A stretch of DNA of 64,000 nt, from NCBI RefSeq assembly GCF_024169655.1, contig NZ_JALJWV010000001.1, positions 315,001-379,000 on the forward strand. The letters are read 5' to 3'. Source of the DNA: Pseudomonas marginalis (GTDB taxonomy: Bacteria; Pseudomonadota; Gammaproteobacteria; Pseudomonadales; Pseudomonadaceae). Below, in pieces: positions 17,278 to 27,959 of the stretch. The translations under genes and the position numbers were made by a program. A model generated the notes under the pieces. It saw only the letters and a program-made list of their open reading frames with translations. It was not told the origin of the DNA and made no database searches. Numbering within the stretch: the stretch's first letter is position 1; the number at the start of each line of letters is the position of its first letter.

Positions 17278-18123
17278 TTACACCGCCGGACGGGGATGAA
17301 TCACCGCCCGCAGGCGTTCCTCCTCGAGAAATTTCATGATGATCGGCGCCACGGCTTCGGCGCGGGTGATCAGGAACAGGTGGCCATCATCGATGATGTG
17401 CAACTGTGCGTTGGGAATACGCCAGGCGAGCATGCGCATGTTGATCAGCGGGATCAGCGGGTCGTCGTCCCCGGCCAGCACCAGGGTCGGCTGACGGATC
17501 TTGTGCAGCCAGTGGATGCTGGTCCAGCCCAGCCCGGCGAACAGTTGCCAGTAGTAACCCAGCTTGCCGGCCGAGCGCACTTTGCTGGCGTGTTCGGCGG
17601 CCAGTTTCGAATCGCGACGGAACGAGCCGCCATAAATCATCGGCGCAATGCGCACCACGTGGGACGGCTGGATATAGCGCCGCGGGCTCGCCATCAGCCA
17701 CAGCACTTTCGGCTTGCCTGGCACCATCACCGCACCGGCGGCGGTCGCGGCGAGAATCAGCTTCTTGCAGCGCTCCGGGTAGTCGTAGGCAAACTGCTGC
17801 GCCAGCGCGCCGCCCCAGGACACGCCCACTACATTCACCTGGCCGTAGTCCAGGTAATCGAGCATGCGCGCGGTGAGTTTGGCCAGGCCGGGAAAGCGAT
17901 ACGGCCGCTTGGGCGTGGAGGAACCGCCGACGCCCGGTACATCGAAGGCGATCACTTCCAGGTCCGGGTCCAGCGCCTGGACGAACGGAAACACCAGCTC
18001 GAGGTTGGCGCCGATGCCGTTGAAGATCAGCAGCGGCGTCAAGTGCGGCTTGCCCGGGCGTACCGCCGTGCGGATGGTTTGGCCATCCAGGTCGATGGTG
18101 CGGAAGATGAACGGTTGCGGCAT
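17278..18123 (-). CDS. phaZ: Intracellular PHA depolymerase PhaZ
   Basis: The 281-residue alpha/beta hydrolase degrades stored medium-chain PHA. The nucleophile S102 lies in the box GVSWGG; a catalytic Asp candidate is in AGDDDPLIPL and the His in DDGHLFLI. The ATG at 18123 (MPQPFIFRTIDLDGQ) is the conserved start. It lies between phaC1 and phaC2 as in all mcl-PHA pseudomonads. A REPIN sits in the gap to phaC1, so expression may be partly uncoupled from it. Confidence 0.96.
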   Translation of the reverse strand: MPQPFIFRTIDLDGQTIRTAVRPGKPHLTPLLIFNGIGANLELVFPFVQALDPDLEVIAFDVPGVGGSSTPKRPYRFPGLAKLTARMLDYLDYGQVNVVGVSWGGALAQQFAYDYPERCKKLILAATAAGAVMVPGKPKVLWLMASPRRYIQPSHVVRIAPMIYGGSFRRDSKLAAEHASKVRSAGKLGYYWQLFAGLGWTSIHWLHKIRQPTLVLAGDDDPLIPLINMRMLAWRIPNAQLHIIDDGHLFLITRAEAVAPIIMKFLEEERLRAVIHPRPAV

Positions 18124-18162
18124 GCTCAAGCCCTGTGAAGTGTTACCGCTAGAATGCACTCC

Positions 18163-18255
18163 AAATGTGGGAGGGGGCTTGCTCCCGACAGCATCACTGC
18201 GGTGTAACAGATGCACCGCGCCGCCTGCATCGGGGGCAAGCCCCCTCCCACATTT
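18163..18255. repeat. REPIN (GTGGGAGGGGGC type) between phaC1 and phaZ
   Basis: Two inverted REP arms, AAATGTGGGAGGGGGCTTGC on the left and its complement on the right, around a ~50-base centre containing GACAGCATCACTGCGG. Each arm can fold on itself and the pair can form one long hairpin. The element lies 40 bases upstream of phaZ and 31 after phaC1, within the operon. Confidence 0.9.
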
Positions 18256-18286
18256 GATCCCATTTCAATCCCAAAAAAAGTGTGCT

Positions 18287-19966
18287 CTAGCGTTCATGCA
18301 CATAGGTACCCGGTGCGGCTTCGGCTGCGGCGTAGGTTTTGTTACCCAAACTCGTCGGTGCCTTCTTCAGCTTGCCCGCACGTTCTGCCTGCCACACTTG
18401 CCAATGCAACCACCAGGAATCCGTGTGCTTGGTCGCATTTTCCTGCCACTCCAGCGGTTTTCCCGCCAGGCTGTCGCTGGTCTGGTAGCGCGCCTTGGGG
18501 TTGCCCGGCGGGTTAAGGATGCTCTGGATATGCCCGCTGCTGGACAGCACAAACTCCACCTTGCCGCCAAACAGTTGCGCCGACTTGTAGCAGGATTGCC
18601 ACGGCGTGATGTGGTCGTTGGTGCCGGCCAATGAGTAGATATCGGCTGTGACCTGCTTGAGGTCGATCGGCGTGCCGCACACCTCCAGGGCGTTGGCGCG
18701 CACCAGCGGGTTGTTCTTGAACAGCTCGATCAGGTCGCCGTGGAAGGCCGCCGGCAAGCGCGTGGTGTCGTTGTTCCAGAACAGGATGTCGAACACCGGC
18801 GGCTCGTTGCCCAGCAGGTAGTTGTTGACCCAGTAGTTCCAGATCAGGTCGTTGGGGCGCATCCAGGCAAATACCTTGGCCATGTCGCGGCCTTCCAGTA
18901 CGCCGGCCTGGTAGGAATGGCGCTTGGCCGCTTCCAGCGTCTGTTCATCCACAAACAGCGCCACCTGAGTGTCCAGCGTGGTGTCGAGCACGCTCACCAG
19001 CAGGGTCAGGGCGTTGACCTTCTTCTCCCCCAGCGCCGCGTAGTGGCCGAGCAGGGCGGTGCAGGTGATGCCGCCGGAGCAGGCGCCGAGCATGTTGACG
19101 TCTTTGCTGCCGGTAATCGCGGTGACCACGTCGACCGCTTCCTTGAGCGCCTCGATATACGTCGACAGGCCCCACTCGCGCTGGGCCTTGGTCGGGTTAC
19201 GCCAACTGACGATAAACGTCTGCTGGCCGTTGCGCAGGCAGAAACGCGCCAGGCTCTTATCCGGGCTCAGGTCGAAGACATAGAATTTGTTGATCTGCGG
19301 CGGCACCACCAACAGCGGGCGTTCGTGGACCTGTTCGGTGATTGGCTTGTACTGGATCAGCTCCAGCACGTCATTGCGAAACACCACCGCGCCTTCGGTG
19401 GTGCCCAGGGACTTGCCCACTTCAAAGGCGCCCATGTTGACCTGGCTCGGCATGCCGCCGTTATGCACCATGTCCTTGGCCAGGTGGGACAGGCCGTCCA
19501 GCAGGCTTTTGCCGCCGGTTTCAAAGAAGCGTTTGACCGCCGCCGGGTTGGCCGCCGTGTTGGAGGGGGCCATGGCTTCGGTCATCAGGTTGATCACGAA
19601 GTGACCACGGCTGATGTCCTGTTCTGACAGGTTGCTGTCGCCGATCCAGTCGTGCAGTTCCTTGCGCCACGCCAGGTAGGTTTGCAGGTAACGCTTGTAG
19701 AGTGGGTTCTGGCTCCAGGCCGGGTCGTGAAAGCGACGGTCATCGCTTTCGGGCACCAGCGCGGACTTGCCGAACATCACATTTTTCAATTCGACGCCAA
19801 AGTGGGCGACATGCTTGACGCTGTGCAACGGTTGTCTGATGGCTTGGCTCAGCACCATCTTCGCTGAGGCCAATAAGTCCTTTTTACGTAACGCGATGAT
19901 CGGGTTCAGCCCCAAGGTGTTTTCCGAGGCCTGGCGTTTCAAGTCATCGTTATTCTTGTTACTCAT
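18287..19966 (-). CDS. phaC1: Class II PHA synthase PhaC1
   Basis: This 559-residue medium-chain PHA synthase is the first gene of phaC1ZC2D. The lipase-like box GACSGG holds the nucleophile C296, with Asp in GTNDHITPWQSCY and His in SSSGHIQSILNPPGNPK. The N-terminus MSNKNNDDLKRQASENTLGLNP is the conserved pseudomonad start. Expected on granules with PhaI/PhaF. The 249-base upstream gap contains two inverted repeats that may take part in control by PhaD or global regulators. Confidence 0.97.
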   Translation of the reverse strand: MSNKNNDDLKRQASENTLGLNPIIALRKKDLLASAKMVLSQAIRQPLHSVKHVAHFGVELKNVMFGKSALVPESDDRRFHDPAWSQNPLYKRYLQTYLAWRKELHDWIGDSNLSEQDISRGHFVINLMTEAMAPSNTAANPAAVKRFFETGGKSLLDGLSHLAKDMVHNGGMPSQVNMGAFEVGKSLGTTEGAVVFRNDVLELIQYKPITEQVHERPLLVVPPQINKFYVFDLSPDKSLARFCLRNGQQTFIVSWRNPTKAQREWGLSTYIEALKEAVDVVTAITGSKDVNMLGACSGGITCTALLGHYAALGEKKVNALTLLVSVLDTTLDTQVALFVDEQTLEAAKRHSYQAGVLEGRDMAKVFAWMRPNDLIWNYWVNNYLLGNEPPVFDILFWNNDTTRLPAAFHGDLIELFKNNPLVRANALEVCGTPIDLKQVTADIYSLAGTNDHITPWQSCYKSAQLFGGKVEFVLSSSGHIQSILNPPGNPKARYQTSDSLAGKPLEWQENATKHTDSWWLHWQVWQAERAGKLKKAPTSLGNKTYAAAEAAPGTYVHER

Positions 19967-20050
19967 CTACGACGCTCCATTGTCCGAAAGACGAGTACCG
20001 GGTACCGCTGCGCACCACCTTTCGATACACAACACAAGCCAGGTACTGCG

Positions 20051-20118
20051 ACTCGGGTGACCGTTGATACCGCATCGTCAAATGCAGGGAACTTGCCAGT
20101 TCCATTGGTTACCCGAGT
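20051..20118. promoter_or_regulatory. Long-spaced inverted repeat upstream of phaC1
   Basis: 12-base arms ACTCGGGTGACC (20051-20062) and GGTTACCCGAGT (20107-20118), matching at 11 of 12 positions, 44 bases apart, 85 to 152 bases upstream of the phaC1 ATG. Could be a pair of sites for one regulator or a leader-RNA stem. Confidence 0.5.
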
Positions 20119-20137
20119 TTATTTTTTTTCGCAAGTG

Positions 20138-20152
20138 GGCCAATCATTGGCC
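20138..20152. promoter_or_regulatory. Palindrome upstream of phaC1, candidate operator
   Basis: Perfect arms GGCCAA / TTGGCC around TCA. Placed 20 bases beyond the longer inverted repeat, in the phaC1 upstream region. No regulator can be assigned from sequence alone. Confidence 0.4.
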
Positions 20153-20215
20153 ACAGGAGTGGGCATTCAAGCAGATGGAATTAGAAAATGCCCTCTAAAG
20201 AGCAAGAAGCCTGGG

Positions 20216-20593
20216 CTAGAGCATCAGCCGCACGACCGACTGATCCGGGTCGCGGGTTTTTCCGGCCGCTTTGAGTTCGGCGAGGTAATCGATCCACAGC
20301 GCGTCCTGACGCACGGCCAATTGATAGAGGTAGTCCCAGGTGAACAATCCGCTGTCGTGCCCGTCGTCGAAGATCAATTTCAGTGCGTATTGACCGGCCG
20401 GTTCGATCTTGTTCAAGCGCACGTTGAGCTTGCCGAATTGCAGGATCGGTTTGCCGTGGCCCTGGACTTCGGCGGAAGGCGAATGTACCCGTAGGAATTC
20501 GGCGGGCAACTGGTAGACCTCGTCGGCGCCGTAGGTGAGTCCGAGGGTGTTTGAGGTTTTGTGCAGGTTTACAGCAGTAGGAAATTTCGACAT
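20216..20593 (-). CDS. DUF971 / GBBH-like N-terminal domain protein
   Basis: The 125-residue protein is the small beta-fold also found at the N-terminus of gamma-butyrobetaine hydroxylase. Typical stretches are LPAEFLRVHSPSAEVQGHG and LKLIFDDGHDSGLFTWDYLYQLA. Stand-alone copies occur next to hslVU in many pseudomonads; related proteins have been linked to iron-sulphur handling, but the function here is not established. ATG 20593 (MSKFPTAVNL) was chosen over one 69 bases upstream that lies in a REP sequence. Confidence 0.85.
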   Translation of the reverse strand: MSKFPTAVNLHKTSNTLGLTYGADEVYQLPAEFLRVHSPSAEVQGHGKPILQFGKLNVRLNKIEPAGQYALKLIFDDGHDSGLFTWDYLYQLAVRQDALWIDYLAELKAAGKTRDPDQSVVRLML

Positions 20594-20623
20594 TGATGAG
20601 GGTCCTGAATAAACCGGCTTCAA

Positions 20624-20655
20624 AATGTGGGAGGGGGTAAGCCCCCTCCCACATT
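20624..20655. repeat. Single REP palindrome between hslU and the DUF971 gene
   Basis: Perfect 14-base stem AATGTGGGAGGGGG / CCCCCTCCCACATT with a TAAG loop. A lone arm of the same REP type as the REPINs elsewhere; probably also acts as a transcript-end hairpin after hslU. Confidence 0.85.
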
Positions 20656-20680
20656 GAAGCAAAGCAGCGCTGTGTGAGGT

Positions 20681-22018
<1,338 letters not shown>

Positions 22019-22055
22019 AATGTTTGCGGTCCTCAAGCGGGAATAAGCCTACGGC

Positions 22056-22586
22056 TTACTCGGCGAGGTCCTGCTCCTCAATGGTGAAGTTGTGGTTGGT
22101 GAACACGCAGATATCGCCGGCGATACCGAGGGCGGTCTCGACGATTTCGCGGGCCGACAGGTCGGTTTTCTTCAACAGTGCGCTGGCCGCCGCTTGGGCG
22201 AAGCCACCGCCGGAGCCCATGGCGATCAGGCCGTGTTCAGGCTCAACCACATCGCCGTTACCGGTGATGATCAGGGACGCGTCTTTGTTGGCGACGGCCA
22301 GCATGGCTTCGAGGCGGCTGAGGGAGCGGTCGGTGCGCCATTCTTTGGCGAGTTCGACGGCGGCGCGAACCAGATGGCCCTGGTGTTTTTCCAGTTGGCC
22401 TTCGAAACGCTCGAACAGGGTGAAGGCGTCGGCGGTAGCGCCGGCAAAGCCCGCGAGCACCTGGCCATGGTACAGGAGGCGCACTTTTTTCGCGTTGCCT
22501 TTCATCACGGTATTGCCAAGGGAAACCTGGCCGTCGCCGCCCATGACGACTTTGCCGTGGCGACGTACTGAAACGATGGTGGTCAA
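22056..22586 (-). CDS. hslV: ATP-dependent protease peptidase subunit HslV
   Basis: The 176-residue proteasome-beta-like peptidase starts at a TTG codon. The next residues, [19 protein letters not shown], are the conserved mature N-terminus whose first Thr is the catalytic nucleophile. GGAG nine bases before the TTG supports this start, and no ATG in frame fits. HslVU degrades misfolded and regulatory proteins. Transcription is likely heat-induced from the sigma-32 type promoter at 22634-22662. Confidence 0.95.
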   Translation of the reverse strand: MTTIVSVRRHGKVVMGGDGQVSLGNTVMKGNAKKVRLLYHGQVLAGFAGATADAFTLFERFEGQLEKHQGHLVRAAVELAKEWRTDRSLSRLEAMLAVANKDASLIITGNGDVVEPEHGLIAMGSGGGFAQAAASALLKKTDLSAREIVETALGIAGDICVFTNHNFTIEEQDLAE

Positions 22587-22633
22587 GAGGAGAGTCTCCA
22601 CGCAGCGGGGCGAAAATGCCCTGGTGGGAACTG

Positions 22634-22662
22634 ATATGGGGGTAGCGGGGATGATTTCAACC
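22634..22662 (-). promoter_or_regulatory. Sigma-32 (heat-shock) type promoter of hslVU
   Basis: Read on the minus strand: -35 GGTTGAAA (22662-22655), 13 bases, then -10 CCCCATAT (22641-22634), close to the RpoH consensus CTTGAAA-N13-14-CCCCATNT. It is about 50 bases upstream of the hslV start codon, and hslVU is a known RpoH target in E. coli. Confidence 0.8.
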
Positions 22663-22729
22663 TTGGGAGGTTGGTACGGACGAATGGTGTCTATTGATCT
22701 GACACACTTTCGAGAACCGCCTAAAACCC

Positions 22730-22823
22730 AATGTGGGAGGGGGCTTGCCCCCGATAGCAGTAGATCAGTCAATATTTTCGGCGACTGATACACCGCTATC
22801 GGGGGCAAGCCCCCTCCCACATT
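22730..22823. repeat. REPIN (GTGGGAGGGGGC type) upstream of hslV
   Basis: Arms AATGTGGGAGGGGGCTTGCC and its complement around a ~50-base centre, in the gap between the SPOR-protein gene (ends 22845) and hslV. Confidence 0.9.
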
Positions 22824-22844
22824 TTGATTGGTGTTGGCTTTAGG

Positions 22845-23546
22845 TCAGCGGCTCTGGCGCTGTTGTAATAACAGGTTGCTAAAGCCCGCGCCGGCCAATT
22901 GTTTCTGCGCCACGGTCAGTTGTTCACGGTTGCTGAATGGCCCCACCAACACGCGATACCAGGTCGCATCCTTCACTGTGCCGGATTCCACCGTGACCGC
23001 CTGGCCCAGCAGGATGATCTGCGCACGCACGCGATCGGCGTCCGCCTGTTTCGGGAACGAGCCCGCCTGCAGGAAGAACTTGGTCACCGGCGCGGCCTTG
23101 GTGGTCGCAACCGGTGGCGGTGGTGGCGGGGTGATCCCGGCCAGCGCGGCCTGGGCTCGTGCCGTGTCGATTTTGGCCGCTTCCGCCGGGGTGACCGGCG
23201 TGGTCGGTACTTGCGGCGTCGGCAGGGTTTTCTCCGGCACGGCGTCGGGCGGCACGATCACTTCCGATTCCGGCAGCAGGGTGTAGAAGTCGTACTTGGG
23301 CTTCACCGGCGCGGTCGGGCTTGGGGCGGTCTTGTTGGCTTCGGCCATTTTCGTGGCTTTTTGCTGCTCCTGTTTGACCCGTTTGACGTCATCGCCCTGG
23401 CCTGGGTCCAGCTTCATCAAAAATACGATAAACGCGCCGACCGTGAGGCCGATGGCCATCCACAGCCAGCCCGGAATAGGCTGCTTCGCCGGTGCCTGGT
23501 AGCGGCTGGCGCCGCGCTTGGGTGCAGGTTTTTTCTTGGCAGCCAA
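22845..23546 (-). CDS. SPOR-domain cell-division protein (FtsN-like)
   Basis: The 233-residue bitopic inner-membrane protein has a basic cytoplasmic N-terminus (MAAKKKPAPKRGASRY), one transmembrane segment (about residues 27-43), and a long Pro/Thr/Ala linker with a run of six Pro. The C-terminal SPOR domain (about 155-230, FFLQAGSFPKQADADRVRAQI) binds denuded septal peptidoglycan. Position between argS and hslV is that of the FtsN-like protein in Pseudomonas. It lies one base after the argS stop. The symbol ftsN is plausible but not certain. Confidence 0.88.
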   Translation of the reverse strand: MAAKKKPAPKRGASRYQAPAKQPIPGWLWMAIGLTVGAFIVFLMKLDPGQGDDVKRVKQEQQKATKMAEANKTAPSPTAPVKPKYDFYTLLPESEVIVPPDAVPEKTLPTPQVPTTPVTPAEAAKIDTARAQAALAGITPPPPPPVATTKAAPVTKFFLQAGSFPKQADADRVRAQIILLGQAVTVESGTVKDATWYRVLVGPFSNREQLTVAQKQLAGAGFSNLLLQQRQSR

Positions 23547-23547
23547 C

Positions 23548-25284
23548 TTACATACGCTCCAGAGTTTCCAGGCCCAACAGTTCCAGGCCTTGCTTGAGGG
23601 TCCGTCCAGCCAGTGCGGCGAGGCGCAGGCGACTTTGCTTGTGGGCTTCGTCGTCGGCGGTGAGGATCGGGCAGTTCTCGTAGAAGCTGGAGAACAGCCC
23701 GGCGACTTCGTACAGGTAAGTGCAGAGGATATGCGGCGTACCTTTCTCGCCGACGCTGTTCAGCACTTCAGCGAACTGCGCCAGCTTGGCGCCCAGTTCC
23801 TGTTCCTGGGGCGCTTCCAGCACGATCTGCCCCTGCACTTCGCTGAAGTCCTTGCCCAGCTTGCGGAACACCCCGGCCACGCGGGTATAGGCGTACAGCA
23901 GGTACGGCGCGGTGTTGCCTTCGAAGTTGAGCATCAGCTCGAAGTTGAAGCTGTAGTCGCTGGTGCGGTGCTTGGACAGGTCGGCGTATTTCACCGCGCC
24001 AATGCCCACCACGCGAGCGATGTTGCGCAGGTCGGCGTCCGCCAGCTCCGGGTTCTTTTCCTTCACCAGGTTGTAGGCACGTTCCTGGGCTTCGTTCAGC
24101 AGGTCGATCAGCTTCACGGTGCCGCCGTCACGGGTCTTGAACGGGCGGCCGTCGGCGCCGTTCATGGTGCCGAACCCCATGTGTTCCATGTGCATCGGGT
24201 GCGTGACGAAACCGGCGCGGCGCGCCACTTCGAACACCTGCTGGAAGTGCAGGGCCTGGCGCTGGTCGACGAAATACAGCGCACGGTCGGCCTTGAGCAC
24301 GCCACTGCGGTAGCGCACGGCGGCCAGGTCGGTGGTGGCATAGAGGTAGCCGCCATCGGCCTTGACGATGATCACCGGCAGCGGCTCGCCCTCGGCGGTC
24401 TTGAATTCTTCGAGGAACACGCACTGCGCGCCGTTACTTTCCACCAGCAGGCCTTTGGCCTTGAGGTCGTTGACCACGTTGATCAGGTCGTCGTTGTAGG
24501 CGCTTTCGCCCATGACGTCGGCCATGGTCAGCTTGACGTTGAGCAGTTCGTAGATTTTCTGGCAGTGCGCCAGCGAGATCTCGCGAAAGCGCGACCACAG
24601 CGCCAGGCATTCCTTGTCACCGGCCTGCAGCTTGACCACCAGGCCACGGGCGCGGTCGGCGAAGGCTTCGGATTCGTCGAAACGCTTCTTCGCGGCGCGG
24701 TAGAAGTTTTCCAGGTCCGACAGCTCGTTGCTGGTGATCGGGTTTTCCTGCAGGTAAGCCATCAGCATGCCGAACTGGGTGCCCCAGTCGCCCACGTGGT
24801 TCTGACGGATCACGGTGTCGCCGAGAAACTCCAGCACCCGCGCCACGCCGTCGCCGATGATGGTCGAGCGCAGGTGGCCGACGTGCATCTCTTTGGCCAG
24901 GTTGGGCGCCGACAGGTCGATGGCCACGCGCTCGGCAGGGCCGGCCTTGCGCACGCCGATTTTGGCGTCGGCCAGGGCGGCGTCGAGGCGTGAAGCCAGG
25001 GCCTCGGTGTTCTGGAAGAGATTGATAAAGCCCGGGCCGGCGATTTCGGCCTTGCTCACCTGCGGATCGGCCGGCAGCGCGGCGATGATTTTCTCCGCCA
25101 GGTCGCGCGGCTTCATGCCGGCCGGCTTGGCCAGCATCATCGCGATGTTGCTGGCGAAGTCACCGTGGGTCTTGTCGCGGGTGTTTTCCACCTGGATCGC
25201 CGGCGTCAGGCCTTCAGGCAACACACCTTCGTTGACGAGTTGGGTGAGGGCTTGTTGGATCAGCTGGCGAATGGTGTCTTTCAT
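23548..25284 (-). CDS. argS: Arginyl-tRNA synthetase
   Basis: The 578-residue class I aminoacyl-tRNA synthetase shows the HIGH-type signature [12 protein letters not shown] with the preceding [10 protein letters not shown], an N-terminal Add-1 domain, and a C-terminal anticodon-binding domain starting near [25 protein letters not shown] 25284 ([14 protein letters not shown]) is the conserved start. It is followed immediately by the SPOR gene. Confidence 0.97.
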   Translation of the reverse strand: MKDTIRQLIQQALTQLVNEGVLPEGLTPAIQVENTRDKTHGDFASNIAMMLAKPAGMKPRDLAEKIIAALPADPQVSKAEIAGPGFINLFQNTEALASRLDAALADAKIGVRKAGPAERVAIDLSAPNLAKEMHVGHLRSTIIGDGVARVLEFLGDTVIRQNHVGDWGTQFGMLMAYLQENPITSNELSDLENFYRAAKKRFDESEAFADRARGLVVKLQAGDKECLALWSRFREISLAHCQKIYELLNVKLTMADVMGESAYNDDLINVVNDLKAKGLLVESNGAQCVFLEEFKTAEGEPLPVIIVKADGGYLYATTDLAAVRYRSGVLKADRALYFVDQRQALHFQQVFEVARRAGFVTHPMHMEHMGFGTMNGADGRPFKTRDGGTVKLIDLLNEAQERAYNLVKEKNPELADADLRNIARVVGIGAVKYADLSKHRTSDYSFNFELMLNFEGNTAPYLLYAYTRVAGVFRKLGKDFSEVQGQIVLEAPQEQELGAKLAQFAEVLNSVGEKGTPHILCTYLYEVAGLFSSFYENCPILTADDEAHKQSRLRLAALAGRTLKQGLELLGLETLERM

Positions 25285-25411
25285 GGTGTTCTCTTTCGAC
25301 CGCAAGCGGTGGCGCGCGATGCGCAGGTGGAAAAACTGGGCATTATCCGTGGCGAGGGCGGGCTTGCCAACCGTTCCAGACCTGCGGGGCTTTTTAAGGG
25401 CATCCTGCCCA

Positions 25412-25512
25412 CTGTAGGAGCGAGCTTGCTCGCGAAAATCGTCAACGATAACGCGGATATTCGGGTTTACGCGGTGCTCTCGGGTTTTTCGCGAGCAAGC
25501 TCGCTCCTACAG
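25412..25512. repeat. REPIN (GTAGGAGCGAGC type) between priA and argS
   Basis: Inverted arms CTGTAGGAGCGAGCTTGCTC and complement, 101 bases overall. Ends two bases from the priA stop codon, so it may serve as the priA transcript end. Nearly the same element occurs inside the LolA-like gene near 58.9 kb. Confidence 0.9.
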
Positions 25513-25514
25513 GG

Positions 25515-27734
25515 TTAGTACAAATCGACCGGGTCCACATCCATTGACCATCGCACCTGGCGCCCGCTGGGCATTTGCTCCAGCGCAAGTAACCAGCTAC
25601 TTAATAGCCGATGCAGCGGCGCGCGGGACGTCGCCTGCAAGAGTAGCTGAGCGCGATACCGTCCGGCGCGGCGCTCCATGGGCGCGGGCACCGGGCCGAG
25701 CAATTCGATGCCGCTCAGGCCCAGCTCTGCGAGCAGACGTTCGGCGGCGCTGCAGGCTTCATCGAGAAACCCCTCCGCCTGCCCCGGCTTGTGCGCCTCG
25801 GCACGCAGCAGCGCGAGGTGGGCAAAGGGCGGCAGGCCGGCGGCGCGGCGTTCGCTCAAGGCCTGCTCGGCAAACGCGAAGTAACCTTGCTCGGTCAGTT
25901 GAATCAGCAGCGGATGGTCAGCCAGGTGGGTCTGGATGATCACCTTGCCCGGCTCCTCGGCACGCCCGGCACGCCCGGCGACTTGCACGATCAACTGCGC
26001 CATGCGCTCGCTGGCGCGGAAGTCGCCGGAGAACAAGCCGCCGTCGGCATCCAGGATCGACACCAGGGTCACCCGGGGAAAGTGATGCCCCTTGGCCAGC
26101 ATCTGCGTGCCGACCAGGATGCACGGTTGGCCCTTCTGGATGGTGGCGAACAGCTGGTTCATCGCGTCCTTGCGCGAGGTGCTGTCGCGATCGACCCGCA
26201 GCACCGGGTAGTCCGGGAACAGAATGCCCAGGCGTTCTTCGGCGCGTTCGGTGCCCGCGCCAACCGGTCGCAGGTCGACTTTGCCGCATTGCGGGCAATG
26301 GCGCGGTACACGTTCCACATGGCCGCAGTGATGGCAGCGCAACTCGCCATGGCGCTGGTGGACGGTCATGCGCGCATCGCAGCGCTCGCATTCGGACATC
26401 CAGCCGCAGTCATGGCACAACAAGGTCGGTGCGAAGCCGCGACGGTTGAGAAACACCAGGACTTGCTGGCCGGCGGCGAGGGTCTGGCCGATGGCTTGTT
26501 GCATCGGCCCGGAAATGCCGCTGTCCAGTGGTCGGCTTTTTACATCCAGGCGTAGGAAGCGCGGTTGCTTGGCGCCGCCTGCTCGCTCATTCAGGCGCAG
26601 CAGGCCATAGCGGCCGGTGTAGGCGTTATGCAGGCTTTCCAGGGAAGGGGTGGCCGAACCCAGCACGATCGGGATGTCTTCCTGGCGTGCGCGCACCAGG
26701 GCCAGGTCGCGGGCGTGGTAGCGCAGGCCCTCCTGTTGTTTGTACGAACCGTCGTGTTCTTCGTCGATGATGATCAGCCCGGGGTTTTTCATCGGGGTGA
26801 ACAGCGCCGAGCGGGTGCCGATAATAATGTCGGCCTCGCCGTCCCGCGCTGCCAGCCACGACTCCAGGCGTTCACGGTCGTTGACCGCCGAATGCACCAG
26901 GGCGATGCGTGCGTTGAAGCGCTGTTCGAAACGCGCCAGGGTTTGCGGGCCTAGGTTGATCTCGGGGATCAGCACCAGCGCCTGTTTGCCGGCCTGCAGG
27001 GTTTCGCGGATCAACTGCAGATAGACTTCGGTCTTGCCGCTGCCGGTCACGCCAGCCAGCAGGAACGCGTGAAAGCTGTCAAAACCTGCGCGAATGGCTT
27101 CATAGGCCGCACGCTGTTCGGGGTTCAGCGGCAATTCCGGTTGGGCCAGCCAGTGTTCATGGCGCGGGTCCGGGGCGTGCTTGCGGATCTCGACTTGCAC
27201 CAGGCCTTTGGCGAGCAGCAGGTCGAGGCTGTCTTTGCTCAGCATCAGCTTGCTCAAGAGCTGATGGGCCACGCCATGGGGGTGCTGGGCCAGTGTCGCC
27301 AGGGCCTCGCGCTGACGCGGAGCGCGGGCGATGCGCGGGTCGTCGAGGCGTGCGCCGGGCACCGTCGACCAGAAGCGCTCCTGGCGTGCTTCGGCCAACT
27401 CGCCCTGGCGCAGCAGCACCGGCAGCGCCCAGCTCAAGGTGTCGCCCAGGCTGTGCTGGTAATACTGGGCAGTCCACAGGCACAGCTTGAACAGCGCGGG
27501 CGGTAGCGGCGGCGTGGTGTCGAGGATGGCCACGGCGGGTTTGAGCTTTTCTGCCGGGACTTCGCTGTGATCGGCCACTTCTACCAGGATGCCGATCATT
27601 TCCCTTCGGCCAAACGGCACCCGTACCCGCATGCCCGGCTGCAACTGCTCCCGCAGCACGCCGGCCGGGGCCCGGTAGTCGAACAGGCGGCGCAGGGGCG
27701 AGGGCAGGGCTAGGCGCAAAATGGCGTCGGGCAC
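25515..27734 (-). CDS. priA: Primosomal protein N', replication restart helicase PriA
   Basis: The 739-residue 3'-to-5' helicase reloads the replisome at stalled forks. Order of domains: 3'-binding domain and winged helix; helicase core with Walker A GVTGSGKT and DEEH box (IIIDEEHDGSYKQQEG); a zinc-binding insert with eight Cys in CxxC pairs (CHDCGWMSECERC, then CHHC and CPQC); and helicase motifs RGFAPTLL and VAGRAGRAEEPG. The start MPDAILRLALPSPLRR is typical. Divergent from rpmE. Confidence 0.97.
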   Translation of the reverse strand: MPDAILRLALPSPLRRLFDYRAPAGVLREQLQPGMRVRVPFGRREMIGILVEVADHSEVPAEKLKPAVAILDTTPPLPPALFKLCLWTAQYYQHSLGDTLSWALPVLLRQGELAEARQERFWSTVPGARLDDPRIARAPRQREALATLAQHPHGVAHQLLSKLMLSKDSLDLLLAKGLVQVEIRKHAPDPRHEHWLAQPELPLNPEQRAAYEAIRAGFDSFHAFLLAGVTGSGKTEVYLQLIRETLQAGKQALVLIPEINLGPQTLARFEQRFNARIALVHSAVNDRERLESWLAARDGEADIIIGTRSALFTPMKNPGLIIIDEEHDGSYKQQEGLRYHARDLALVRARQEDIPIVLGSATPSLESLHNAYTGRYGLLRLNERAGGAKQPRFLRLDVKSRPLDSGISGPMQQAIGQTLAAGQQVLVFLNRRGFAPTLLCHDCGWMSECERCDARMTVHQRHGELRCHHCGHVERVPRHCPQCGKVDLRPVGAGTERAEERLGILFPDYPVLRVDRDSTSRKDAMNQLFATIQKGQPCILVGTQMLAKGHHFPRVTLVSILDADGGLFSGDFRASERMAQLIVQVAGRAGRAEEPGKVIIQTHLADHPLLIQLTEQGYFAFAEQALSERRAAGLPPFAHLALLRAEAHKPGQAEGFLDEACSAAERLLAELGLSGIELLGPVPAPMERRAGRYRAQLLLQATSRAPLHRLLSSWLLALEQMPSGRQVRWSMDVDPVDLY

Positions 27735-27861
27735 GCAGGGGTTCTCTATAAAGGAGGGTGATGACGAAGGGCGGGAGCCTAGCAGACGAGGGATGCGTTG
27801 GGTATGCCGCGGTTTTCGGATGAAAGGGGCTTTGGTGTGCTGAATCGATGCAGAGCGGCGC

Positions 27862-27889
27862 TTGCGCGTTTAAAAAGGTCTGGTAGAAT
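27862..27889 (+). promoter_or_regulatory. Sigma-70 promoter of rpmE
   Basis: -35 TTGCGC (27862-27867), 16-base spacer, -10 TAGAAT (27884-27889), about 70 bases upstream of the rpmE start codon. The leader after it could carry autoregulatory structure but none is obvious. Confidence 0.6.
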
Positions 27890-27959
27890 CCGCGGCCTAA
27901 TTACGTGCGGTATTCGACAATGGTGTCGAGTGGCGGCACGCTAGCCTGAGGAAGTCACC

